In this document: positions 16,020 to 23,526 of the stretch, in pieces | How positions within the stretch are numbered: the first letter of the stretch is position 1 | How the letters are laid out: every line of letters begins with the position of its first letter | Program-made: the position numbers and the translations under genes | Notes under the pieces: generated by a model | Seen by the model: the letters and a program-made list of their open reading frames with translations, nothing else | What the model was told of the DNA's origin: nothing | The model's database searches: none | Source of the DNA: Gammaproteobacteria bacterium | GTDB lineage: Bacteria; Pseudomonadota; Gammaproteobacteria; Pseudomonadales; M0112 | Reading direction: 5' to 3' | Assembly: GCA_006227085.1 (NCBI GenBank) | Contig: SBFY01000128.1 | Span: 1 to 26,877, forward strand | Length of the DNA: 26,877 nt

Positions 16020-17045
16020 TTAACTCCCAATGCGATCTTTTAGCATTTTGCGCAACGCTGGGATTGTATGCATGCCTAGATAGTGGATAAAAATAGCACT
16101 TCCGACCAATGTCACCGGTATGACAATAATGGCATGAATCAGGATGGCATACTGGATGGCCGATATTGTTTCGATACCGATTAGCTCCAGTGCCATGCGG
16201 CATAGATAATGAAAAGTGCCTATATAACCAGGCGTACTTGGCAGCAAGGTTGAAAATGTCGAAATGCTCATGATGAGCGCGCTTCCCTGGGGATTGAGTG
16301 CAATAGCAAGGGCGCGCCCAACGCACCAGAACATGGCGATTTCCGTTAGCCAGATAGCGATCGATGTGACAAACAGTTTACATAACGCCCTGGGGTTTCC
16401 ATGAAAGAACAGTCCGGTAATGACGTCATCAATGAACTGGACAATTAATCTCACCTGATTCGGGATGTTCGCGTGTGCAGACAGGGAGCGCAGTGATCGG
16501 GAAATTTTTTGTTTCATGGCTATTACGACCAGTGTGCCGGCTGTAACCACGCAGGCTACCGACAAGATATACGAAAAAAATGGGCCGCTAGCCATCAGGG
16601 GCATGGCACCAAGGCCGATAAAAAAAATAAGAATCAGCGAAAAAAAATCCAATAAACGTTCCAGTAACAAAGTGGTGGTGATTGTTGCTGGTTCCGCAAT
16701 CAATATTCTTTTGAATAACGTGATTCTGGCGATATCACCAAGACGAAATGGCAGGATGTTGTTGATGGCGAATGCAGACAAGATGGGTGCAAGGCAGTTA
16801 CGAAGGGTTACGTGGCTGCCGTGATTTTTTAAAAGTTGATGCCAGCGCCACGCGCGCAACAGAAAGCCCGGGACTAATAAAAAGCCTGCTGCTACCAGGT
16901 AGTGCCATTGTGTTTTCGAGGGAAGTGAGGCAATGGCATGCCACCCCATGTCACGAAAGAATAGCCAAAGAAATAGCAAGGTAACGGCGGTAGAGAGCAG
17001 CAGGTAAATCAGTGAGTAAGATTTTTTGTGCGGAAGAAGCCGCAT
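16020..17045 (-). CDS. LPG synthase TM-domain / UPF0104 flippase-like membrane protein
   Basis: 341 aa; ATG overlaps the stop of the GT2 gene (TAATG). About eight hydrophobic helices are visible, for example at 12-31, 47-62, 120-142 and 155-176, with the family landmarks LLRAWRWHQLL near 62-72, NNILPFRLGD near 94-103 (the ...P.R.GE/D motif), LLLERLLD and STLLPSTPGYIGTFHY near 272-288. The family (lysylphosphatidylglycerol synthase TM region) is integral to the inner membrane; some members are believed to flip lipids, and in archaeal AglD the same domain is fused to a DPM1-like GT2. Here it is the last gene of the leftward operon, coupled to a GT2, which suggests a split AglD-like pair. That flippase role is inference. 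Confidence 0.85.
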   Translation of the reverse strand: MRLLPHKKSYSLIYLLLSTAVTLLFLWLFFRDMGWHAIASLPSKTQWHYLVAAGFLLVPGFLLRAWRWHQLLKNHGSHVTLRNCLAPILSAFAINNILPFRLGDIARITLFKRILIAEPATITTTLLLERLLDFFSLILIFFIGLGAMPLMASGPFFSYILSVACVVTAGTLVVIAMKQKISRSLRSLSAHANIPNQVRLIVQFIDDVITGLFFHGNPRALCKLFVTSIAIWLTEIAMFWCVGRALAIALNPQGSALIMSISTFSTLLPSTPGYIGTFHYLCRMALELIGIETISAIQYAILIHAIIVIPVTLVGSAIFIHYLGMHTIPALRKMLKDRIGS

Positions 17046-18001
17046 TATTCATCGCCTTGCAGCATTTGTAATGGCCACTTGGGGACATTCTGTATGTCAT
17101 AGTTAATGGCGGAAAGGAGTAATTGCATTCCAAGAATGACGGTCAATGCCGGTAGCATAACGACGCCGCTTGGCGCATAAATGTCATTCATGACTGAGGT
17201 AACCCAATGAAACCCGCCATAAACCATGCCAAAGGTAATTAGCAGCAAACCAAATACAAGCTCTATGCTTGCAAAGCTCACGTCGCGCACAAAATAGGTG
17301 TAGCCGATGCGCTTCAGGAAATTCTTCATGTGCCCAAAAAGAAATGGGATTAAGACCTTGTGTTCCTGGAGGTTTGATTTTTCGCTGCCATAAATCGCTT
17401 TGATTGGCACATCAATAACAACAGCGCGAATACTATTTAGACGAAACAACATGTCGTTTTCAAAAAAATAACCTTCGCTGATTTTTTCCAATGGCAGCTG
17501 TGATAACGCTATCCGGTGAATAGCGGTATAGCCATTGGCAGGATCAACGATATTCCAGTATCCACTAGATAGTTTGCTTAAAAAAGACAGGGCGCCATTC
17601 CCGATCAAGCGAATGGCTGGCATGTTCCCCAGGTGTTCATAGCTGAAAAAACGATTGCCCTTTGTGTAGTCCGCCCGGCCTTTCAGGATGGGCCGTATTA
17701 ATGACTGGATGTGCGCGGGATCCATTTGTCCATCACCATCAATCTTGATAATGATGTCCATGCCATCATGCATCGCAGCCCGGTAGCCAGTTATGACGGC
17801 TCCGCCCACACCCTTGTTTTCGTTATGGTACAAAACATGTACGCGAGGATCTTGGCACGTGGATGCAATCTTATGGCCAGAATTTTCCGGGCAATGGTCA
17901 TCAACCACATAGATCCGGTCAATGTCACTGCCGATTCCAGAAAGCACGTCGCCTACCAGATTGGACACTTTGTAACATGGGATGATGACACCGATTTTCA
18001 T
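17045..18001 (-). CDS. GT2-family polyprenyl-phosphate glycosyltransferase (DPM1/GtrB-like)
   Basis: 318 aa. A GT-A catalytic domain: VIIPCYK at 5-11, VVDDHCPENS at 32-41 (nucleotide-binding Asp34/Asp35), NKGVGGAVITGYRAA at 62-76, and KIDGDGQMDP at 86-95 holding the DxD metal motif (D88, D90). PANGYTAIHR at 154-163 and EKISEGYFFENDML at 172-185 correspond to the acceptor-site region. Two transmembrane stretches close the protein (about 243-263 and 280-298). This arrangement is that of DPM1/GtrB enzymes that put a sugar from NDP-sugar on undecaprenyl or dolichyl phosphate. It is the middle gene of the leftward operon; 103 bp separate it from the upstream GT-C-like gene. Confidence 0.87.
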   Translation of the reverse strand: MKIGVIIPCYKVSNLVGDVLSGIGSDIDRIYVVDDHCPENSGHKIASTCQDPRVHVLYHNENKGVGGAVITGYRAAMHDGMDIIIKIDGDGQMDPAHIQSLIRPILKGRADYTKGNRFFSYEHLGNMPAIRLIGNGALSFLSKLSSGYWNIVDPANGYTAIHRIALSQLPLEKISEGYFFENDMLFRLNSIRAVVIDVPIKAIYGSEKSNLQEHKVLIPFLFGHMKNFLKRIGYTYFVRDVSFASIELVFGLLLITFGMVYGGFHWVTSVMNDIYAPSGVVMLPALTVILGMQLLLSAINYDIQNVPKWPLQMLQGDE

Positions 18002-18104
18002 GCTTGGCCTTGCGTATTTTTATCTATTGCCAATCCGTTTACAGGGCGACTATAGCAGATTTGAGCCTTGTCATCCCTTGCGGCCACGAGTCTGAAGGTG
18101 GGTT

Positions 18105-19475
18105 CTATTTTGCCTTGGGGCATGCCATTAACATGCCTTTTGCAGAATGCTGCCGCCAAAAATCCCGCATATCCTCTGTTTGGCTGTCATACAGGTTAAA
18201 AGCTAATTGGTCGGCTGGCTGGAATTCCCATAAGAGCAGGCAATCTTGTTTCGGTAATGCACCACAACGTTCGTGGTGAGGTGTGCATGAGCCATAAAAA
18301 ACGATGTCGTGAGTCATGCCATGGGTTTTCCGAAAGATTCTTTCTTGTTGGTAAACATCATTCATGATTGTCGCATTCTTGAGCGCTAATGCGTTCACAA
18401 AATAGCCAGGAATGATACACGCCAATATCAGGATCTGTTGCCAAGCCGTACGCCGATACAGGATGCAAGCTGACAGAACACAGAAAAAAGGCACCATCAT
18501 TTTGGCAATTCGGCCATAAACAACAAACTGCCCTAACAGGTTTGAGGAGATCACTAGAATCCCATATATCAATGAGATTCCGGCGATGCAATATTGCATG
18601 GTTTTATTCGCGCGGTGGAACGAAAACAAAAAGCACAGGCACCATAAGACAAATAAGAAGCCCTCGGTGTTCCAGAAAAACGCAAAAGGCACAATATGGC
18701 CAAGATTGAAATCACCCATCGTTATGGATTGGCTAAACCCAATAAAGTGACCAATATAGTCAGCACCATAGTGATTGCCGATCACAACGAACGCAATAAG
18801 GGGCGCAAAAAAACCGATGGATGCCATGCCGCCTGATAAAACGAAATCGCGCTTCCGCTGAATGCCATGGATAGTGCTGAATAACAAGCCGATAAAGGCA
18901 AGGATCCAGTAGCCGTAATAAACAAAAAAGCACATAAACTGGAACAGTCCAGACAAGGCAGTGGCGGATGTATTTTGTGGCTTTTTCAAGGTAACCAATA
19001 TCCCCATCATGAAAAACATCATGGAGAGCTCTTGGGGATGTACATAGCGGATGTGATAAATGGCACTGAAACTGAGCGTGTAAAGTGCCGCGGCAATCAA
19101 TGCAGCGCGGTGGTTATTCTCAAGGCGTAGCGTTATGCCATATAACAGGAGAATGTTGATGATGCCTGGCAACGCGAAAACCAACGCAAACATTTCTTGC
19201 TGGTTAAGCCAGTCTGGCAGAAGGAAAAAAGCCAGTGTGCCGAACAGGATGCAACCCCAGTGAGCATATACCGGCGTCGACAGGGCGTCTTGCCAGGAAT
19301 GCGTAGATAGTTGGTTATACACTGCGAGGGCATTACCAAAATACTCTGGCCCATCCATGCCAAGCAATTGCCCACTGCCAAAGATCAGCCAGATGCGGAT
19401 CGCGATGGCAAACAGGATCAGTCCGCCCAAGGCGAGGGACACGGGAACAGGCCTTGGCATGTGGCGAATCGGCAT
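18105..19475 (-). CDS. Polytopic membrane protein, GT-C glycosyltransferase-like
   Basis: 456 aa with ten or more hydrophobic helices. After the first helix (about 14-33) comes the loop GSGQLLGMDGPEYFGNAL with acidic D41 and E44, which matches the position of the DE/DD motif in the first external loop of PMT/ArnT-type GT-C enzymes. Further landmarks are YSLSFSAIYHIRYVHPQE near 132-150 and a soluble C-terminal stretch with three cysteines (YGSCTPHHERCGALPKQDC). I do not recognise a named family. It is probably the transferase that uses a polyprenyl-linked sugar on the outer face of the inner membrane. First gene of the leftward operon. The start could also be the ATG at 19460; neither has a clear ribosome site. 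Confidence 0.65.
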   Translation of the reverse strand: MPIRHMPRPVPVSLALGGLILFAIAIRIWLIFGSGQLLGMDGPEYFGNALAVYNQLSTHSWQDALSTPVYAHWGCILFGTLAFFLLPDWLNQQEMFALVFALPGIINILLLYGITLRLENNHRAALIAAALYTLSFSAIYHIRYVHPQELSMMFFMMGILVTLKKPQNTSATALSGLFQFMCFFVYYGYWILAFIGLLFSTIHGIQRKRDFVLSGGMASIGFFAPLIAFVVIGNHYGADYIGHFIGFSQSITMGDFNLGHIVPFAFFWNTEGFLFVLWCLCFLFSFHRANKTMQYCIAGISLIYGILVISSNLLGQFVVYGRIAKMMVPFFCVLSACILYRRTAWQQILILACIIPGYFVNALALKNATIMNDVYQQERIFRKTHGMTHDIVFYGSCTPHHERCGALPKQDCLLLWEFQPADQLAFNLYDSQTEDMRDFWRQHSAKGMLMACPKAK

Positions 19476-19669
19476 GGTGACTGGGTGCTTTTGGTGGATT
19501 GGGCCAAAGTAGCAGTCCGGCGTGGGGTGCGCAATGGCTTAGGGAGGGGCTGGTCCGGCCCGGGATGGGCGGGGGCAAGTGCAGGGGGTGTATTCAAGCT
19601 CACCCAAAAGTGTGACATACTCGCCAAATTACATAACCAATAATTAATGTTCAGGTCAAGGAGGATCGC
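19476..19669. other. Divergent intergenic region between the GT-C-like gene and the amidohydrolase
   Basis: 194 bp that must carry the promoters of both divergent genes. The half near the GT-C gene is GC- and G-rich (runs such as GGGAGGGG and GGGCGGGGG); the half near the amidohydrolase is AT-rich (AAATTACATAACCAATAATTAATG) and ends with AAGGAGG 5 bases before the ATG. No promoter with both boxes in register could be assigned. Confidence 0.5.
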
Positions 19670-21028
19670 ATGCCACTGTCGTTCCGCTGCTATTCCGGGA
19701 TTCCACGCTTGATGCCGCTGGTGCTGGCCACGGTGTTGGCGCTGTTGCTATCCGGATGTGACAAGTTGTCCGGCTCGGATGCATCGGCCAGCATCGAAAT
19801 GGCCGACACCATTTACACCGGCACCATCATCACGATGGACGATATCGTCAAATCAGCAGAGGCCGTTGCGGTGGCCGATGGCCGCATCGTGGCAGTCGGT
19901 AACCGCGCCGCGGTGATGAAGCATAAACAGGCGGGCACCCGCATGGTGGAGCTGGGCGAGCAGTTGATGCTGCCGGGCTTTATCGATGTGCACAGCCATT
20001 TCATGCAGGCCGTGATTGACGCCGGCGGTGGCATGGCGGCGATCCAGGCGGTCCAGGAAACCTATGCTGCCAATGGCTATACCACCATCACTGAAGGTTC
20101 ATTGCAGGTAGAGGCCTATCGCACCCTGCGTCAGGCGGCGGGCAGCGGGCTGTTGTTCCTCGACGTGGTGGGAGTGGCCCGTTTCGAGGACATGCAGGCG
20201 TTCCGTAAGGAAGGCGTGGACCTGGCATCGCGTGACTATACCAATCGCCTCCGTATCGGCGGCATCAAATTGGTGATTGATGGCTCGCCAGCAGAAAAGC
20301 AGGCATACCTGAGCTTGCCGCTGCTATTGGCCGATGGACCGGATGGTGAAAAGAGCTGGCGTGGTGAAGCACGCTACAACGCTGACGAACTGGATAAGGC
20401 TGTCCGCAGCATCATCCAGCAAGGCGCACAGGTGTTTGCGGAAGCCCATGGTGATTCCGCGATTGGCCTGATCGTGGGTTCACTGGCCGTGAATGGCGTG
20501 AATCTGGAAAGCGATCGCCGGGATGTGGTGGTCCATGCATCCTTCCTGCGCGGGAGTGACCAGATGCGCGAACTGGAGCGGATGGGTGTTGTGCCATCGT
20601 TCTGCACGAACCGCATTTACCAGGAAGGGGATGTTTACATGCAAACGATTGGCGGCAAGCGCGCAATCAAGGCGCAGCCGGTCAAGAGTGCCTATTACGT
20701 CAAATTCAGCCTGCACACGGATTATCCCGAAACATCGCTCGAGCCGGGCTATTTGTTATGGACAGCAGCGAATCGCCTGACCCAGTCCGGGCAAATGCTG
20801 GAACAGTGGCAGAAGCTGGATGTCTTGAGCGGCCTGCATGCCATGAGCATGGATGCGGCCTGGCAGCTGCATGAAGACCAGCACAAAGGTTCGATCACGG
20901 TGGGCAAGCAGGCGGACCTGGTAATCCTTGATCGCAACCCGGTGGACATGGATCCCACTGCGCTGCGGGATGTGCGAGTGATGGAAACCATCAAGGCGGG
21001 CAAGACGGTTTACCAGCGCAAGGAATAA
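19670..21028 (+). CDS. YtcJ-like amidohydrolase, predicted lipoprotein, lacking a central segment
   Basis: 452 aa, with a strong AAGGAGG before the ATG. A lipobox LSGC gives Cys30, so the protein should be membrane-anchored outside the cytoplasm. Amidohydrolase_3 features are present: the N-terminal beta-sandwich part (ADTIYTGTIITMDD, AVAVADGRIVAVG), LPGFIDVHSHF with the metal pair H108/H110, GGIKLVIDGSPAEK with the lysine K200 that is carboxylated in the family, HGDSAI (H260), VVHASF (H289), KFSLHTDYP (D351) and the closing GSITVGKQADLVILDRNP. Family members are usually about 540-600 aa. Here HSHFMQAVIDAGGG runs almost directly into MAAIQAVQETYAANGYTTITEG (given in pieces), so 100 or more residues normally between them are absent. 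Frame is intact. Substrate unknown. Confidence 0.83.
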   Translation: MPLSFRCYSGIPRLMPLVLATVLALLLSGCDKLSGSDASASIEMADTIYTGTIITMDDIVKSAEAVAVADGRIVAVGNRAAVMKHKQAGTRMVELGEQLMLPGFIDVHSHFMQAVIDAGGGMAAIQAVQETYAANGYTTITEGSLQVEAYRTLRQAAGSGLLFLDVVGVARFEDMQAFRKEGVDLASRDYTNRLRIGGIKLVIDGSPAEKQAYLSLPLLLADGPDGEKSWRGEARYNADELDKAVRSIIQQGAQVFAEAHGDSAIGLIVGSLAVNGVNLESDRRDVVVHASFLRGSDQMRELERMGVVPSFCTNRIYQEGDVYMQTIGGKRAIKAQPVKSAYYVKFSLHTDYPETSLEPGYLLWTAANRLTQSGQMLEQWQKLDVLSGLHAMSMDAAWQLHEDQHKGSITVGKQADLVILDRNPVDMDPTALRDVRVMETIKAGKTVYQRKE

Positions 21029-21044
21029 CACACGTTGGGATGAT

Positions 21045-21072
21045 AAAAAGCCGCCCTCGGGCGGCTTTTTTA
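21045..21072 (+). terminator. Rho-independent terminator after the amidohydrolase
   Basis: AAAAA then GCCGCCC, a short TC-centred loop, GGGCGGC and TTTTTTATT: a 7-8 bp GC stem flanked by A and T tracts. It could work in both directions. Its stem is nearly the same as that of the terminator at 23477-23506. Confidence 0.88.
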
Positions 21073-21149
21073 TTGCCACCAACGCAGCAACAGGCTTTGC
21101 CGGCTGAACCATCGGCTCGCGACAGACGTATATCAACAAAAGGAGTTCG

Positions 21150-22571
21150 ATGATGCGTCATCTGGTCTGGTTCCGTAATGACCTGCGCGCTGCGGATAAC
21201 ACGGCTTTGCATGAGGCATGTCGTGACCGGGAGGCGCAGGTGCTGGCGGTGTTTATTGCCACGCCAGCGCAGTGGCACGAACATGACATGGCGCCGGTGC
21301 GTGAGCGATTCCTGTGGCGTAACGTGGCAGCCTTGTCAGCGCAACTCGACGCCCTTGGTATTCCCTTGCTGGTACGAACGGTCGATACCTTTGCGGATGT
21401 GCCCGCCTGCCTGCAGTCCCTGTGCCATGAACACGCGATCAGCCAGGTGTTTGCCAATCGCGAATACGCCGTCAATGAAGTGGCGCGTGACACACATGCC
21501 AGCCAGGTCCTTGCCGCCGATACCATTGCATTGCAGCTGTATCATGATGCTGTCATCCAGCCGCCGGGCCTGCTGACCGGCGCCGGCTCCCCGTACACCG
21601 TGTTCACCCCGTACAAGCGTGCCTGGTTGCGGCAATTGTTGTCGGCACCGCCAGTGGTGTTGCCGCTACCCAGGCAACGTCATGCACGCTTTCCTTGTCA
21701 GGCGGATGCGGTATCGCTGCCGTCATCATTACCAATGGATGTGTGGTGGCCAGCGGGGGAGCATGAAGCCAGCAAGCGCCTGCAACAGTTTGTGGATGAG
21801 CGTGTCAGTGATTATGGTCAGCAGCGTGATCGTGCCGACCTGGAAGGCACCAGCCAACTGTCACCGTGGTTAGCGGTGGGTGCCGTTTCGGCACGCCAGT
21901 GCTGGCACCTTGCCTTGCAAGCCAATCGCGGCAGGATGGAAGGTGGCGACGAAGGCATCCAGGCGTGGATCAATGAATTGGTCTGGCGCGATTTCTATAC
22001 GCATGTGTTGGCCAGCTTCCCGCGCGTCAGCCGTGGCAAGGCGTTCCGGGAAAGCACGGAGGCGATTCGCTGGCGTGATGATGAAGCCGGGTTTGCTGCA
22101 TGGTGTGAAGGCCGTACGGGTATCCCGATCGTCGATGCCGGCATGCGGCAGTTGCAGCAAACCGGGTGGATGCACAATCGCCTGCGCATGATCACCGCCA
22201 TGTTCCTGTCAAAAAACCTGTTGGTCGACTGGCGTCGCGGTGAGCGGTTTTTCATGCAGCAGCTGATCGATGGTGACCTGGCCGCTAACAATGGCGGCTG
22301 GCAGTGGTGTGCCTCAACCGGTACCGATGCCGCGCCGTACTTCCGGGTGTTCAACCCGGTATCGCAATCGCAGAAATGTGATCCGTCGGGAGCGTACATA
22401 CGGCGCTACGTGCCCGAACTGGCAAGCCTGGATACGCGGGAAATGGACACGCGGGCCATCCACAATCCACCGGATAGCTTGAGGATTGCGCTGGGGTATC
22501 CCTTGCCAATCGTCGATTTGTCCGCATCACGGCAGCGCGCGATCGAGGCCTTCCAGCGCCTGCGTGGCTGA
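21150..22571 (+). CDS. phrB: Deoxyribodipyrimidine photolyase (class I CPD photolyase)
   Basis: 473 aa, or 472 if translation starts at the second ATG (21153), which lies 7 bases after AGGAG and is the better-spaced start. The N-terminal antenna domain begins LVWFRNDLRAADN, and the FAD-binding C-terminal part shows TSQLSPWLAVGAVSAR, WINELVWRDFYTHVL, GIPIVDAGMRQL, TGWMHNRLRMITAMFLSKNLLVDWR (cited as TGWMHNRLRM and FLSKNLLVDWR) and NGGWQWCASTGTDAAPYFRVFNP (as GGWQWCASTGTDA and PYFRVFNP). These are the standard photolyase blocks, including the Trp residues of the electron-transfer chain. It repairs cyclobutane pyrimidine dimers with blue light. It has its own terminator upstream and so is probably a single-gene unit. 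Confidence 0.95.
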   Translation: MMRHLVWFRNDLRAADNTALHEACRDREAQVLAVFIATPAQWHEHDMAPVRERFLWRNVAALSAQLDALGIPLLVRTVDTFADVPACLQSLCHEHAISQVFANREYAVNEVARDTHASQVLAADTIALQLYHDAVIQPPGLLTGAGSPYTVFTPYKRAWLRQLLSAPPVVLPLPRQRHARFPCQADAVSLPSSLPMDVWWPAGEHEASKRLQQFVDERVSDYGQQRDRADLEGTSQLSPWLAVGAVSARQCWHLALQANRGRMEGGDEGIQAWINELVWRDFYTHVLASFPRVSRGKAFRESTEAIRWRDDEAGFAAWCEGRTGIPIVDAGMRQLQQTGWMHNRLRMITAMFLSKNLLVDWRRGERFFMQQLIDGDLAANNGGWQWCASTGTDAAPYFRVFNPVSQSQKCDPSGAYIRRYVPELASLDTREMDTRAIHNPPDSLRIALGYPLPIVDLSASRQRAIEAFQRLRG

Positions 22572-22587
22572 TTTTGCCCTTGTGCAT

Positions 22588-22627
22588 CCGCCACGGCGCT
22601 TGTGGACCCGCCCCGGCGCCTGTGGAC
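22588..22627 (+). repeat. Two tandem 20-bp direct repeats
   Basis: Unit 1 (22588-22607, CCGCCACGGCGCTTGTGGAC) and unit 2 (22608-22627, CCGCCCCGGCGCCTGTGGAC) differ at two positions. They lie 17 bases after phrB and about 60 before the next gene. A partly inverted copy of the GGCGCTTGTCC half follows at 22630-22640 (GGACAAGCGCC). Confidence 0.8.
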
Positions 22628-22637
22628 ATGGACAAGC

Positions 22638-22660
22638 GCCATGCTTGCGCCTAGCATGGC
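22638..22660. repeat. 8-bp perfect inverted repeat upstream of the BamE-like secreted gene
   Basis: GCCATGCT (22638-22645) and AGCATGGC (22653-22660) are exact inverse complements around a 7-base centre. There is no T tract, so it is not a typical terminator; it may be an operator or an mRNA hairpin. It ends 29 bases before the ATG at 22690. Confidence 0.7.
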
Positions 22661-22689
22661 GGTGTCCAACCCATCCATGGAGGATCGTC

Positions 22690-23457
22690 ATGAAGCTTGT
22701 CACCCGTTTATGCCTGGCAGCCTGTGCTGCGCTGCTGTCCCTGCACGTTCACGCGGCCAGTGAGTCTGGCGAGTATTACATCCAGCGCATGCTGTCCGGA
22801 GGCCCTGCGTCAGTGCGCGATGTGGCGAAGACGCTTTATAACAACGGCAGCCGTGAACAGGAAGTATTGGATGTGTTGGCCGAAGTGATGTTGCGCGATT
22901 ACCGTCGCGAGGATCGCACGGCCGCCGATGCCGTGGCATGGGGTGCCAAAGCCCTGGGCGCTTCCGGTAATGCGCGCTACCGCCCGGTGCTGGAAGAAAT
23001 CATCAATGAAGCCCCGAACCGCAAACTGCGCGGGCATGCCGAGAAAGCCCTGAAGGACCTGCCGAAGCAAGCCAGTGACCAGCCGTACAAGAAAGGCATG
23101 GTGAACCTGGATAAAAAACGCGAATCCGGCAGCAAGAGCCAGGCATCGCAACAAGGCAAAGCCTCTTCAGCCAGTCATTCAGCGGCTGCACGCAGCGGTG
23201 GTGGCAAGTTTTCCGAGATCCATCAGGGCATGACCACCACCGAGGTGATTGCCCTGTTAGGTGCGCCGACTTCGGAAACCTCGCACATCACTGGCAAGCA
23301 GTTCCGGCCATTCAATTTCAAGGGCGATGATACGGTGCGTATCGTTTATCTCTACAAGGGCAAGGGCCGCATCATTTTCAATAACTCTTCCCATTACACC
23401 CATATCTACCGGGTGCTGGAAGTGATCGAGGACAGCAACGAGCCGGGATATCCCTGA
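22690..23457 (+). CDS. Secreted protein with helical-repeat-like N-terminal half and SmpA/BamE-like C-terminal domain
   Basis: 255 aa from the ATG at 22690 with GGAGG 8 bases upstream; longer in-frame versions would overlap phrB. Residues 1-22 are a signal peptide ending VHA before ASES. Residues about 28-125 are helical and could be a HEAT-like scaffold (VRDVAKTLYNNG, VLDVLAEVMLRD, RPVLEEIINEAPNRKLRGHAEKAL quoted here by its ends RPVLEEI and GHAEKAL). A Ser/Gln/Ala/Lys-rich linker spans about 144-172. Residues 175-247 look like SmpA/BamE: F.EIHQGMTTTEVIALLGAPTSE, then VRIVYLYKGKGRIIF and VLEVIED. The role is unknown. The preceding 118 bp hold short repeats; a terminator follows. Confidence 0.72.
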   Translation: MKLVTRLCLAACAALLSLHVHAASESGEYYIQRMLSGGPASVRDVAKTLYNNGSREQEVLDVLAEVMLRDYRREDRTAADAVAWGAKALGASGNARYRPVLEEIINEAPNRKLRGHAEKALKDLPKQASDQPYKKGMVNLDKKRESGSKSQASQQGKASSASHSAAARSGGGKFSEIHQGMTTTEVIALLGAPTSETSHITGKQFRPFNFKGDDTVRIVYLYKGKGRIIFNNSSHYTHIYRVLEVIEDSNEPGYP

Positions 23458-23476
23458 CCGGTGATTGCCGCGCATG

Positions 23477-23506
23477 AAAAAGCCGCCCACAAAGGCGGCT
23501 TTTTTA
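23477..23506. terminator. Bidirectional rho-independent terminator between convergent genes
   Basis: AGCCGCC (23481-23487) pairs with GGCGGCT (23494-23500) around CACAAA, with AAAA on the left and TTTTTATT on the right. It lies 19 bases after the BamE-like gene and about 20 bases before the end of the leftward cytochrome gene, so it can serve both. Confidence 0.88.
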
Positions 23507-23526
23507 TTGGCCCATGATGGCGGTAA

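Noticed and set aside
10267..19475. Defence island or integrated mobile element
   Set aside because: No integrase, transposase, tRNA target, terminal repeats or nuclease/toxin genes were found; gene content fits glycan modification.
22653..22660. Inverted repeat 22638-22660 as a phrB terminator
   Set aside because: The hairpin is not followed by a T tract, so intrinsic termination is unlikely.
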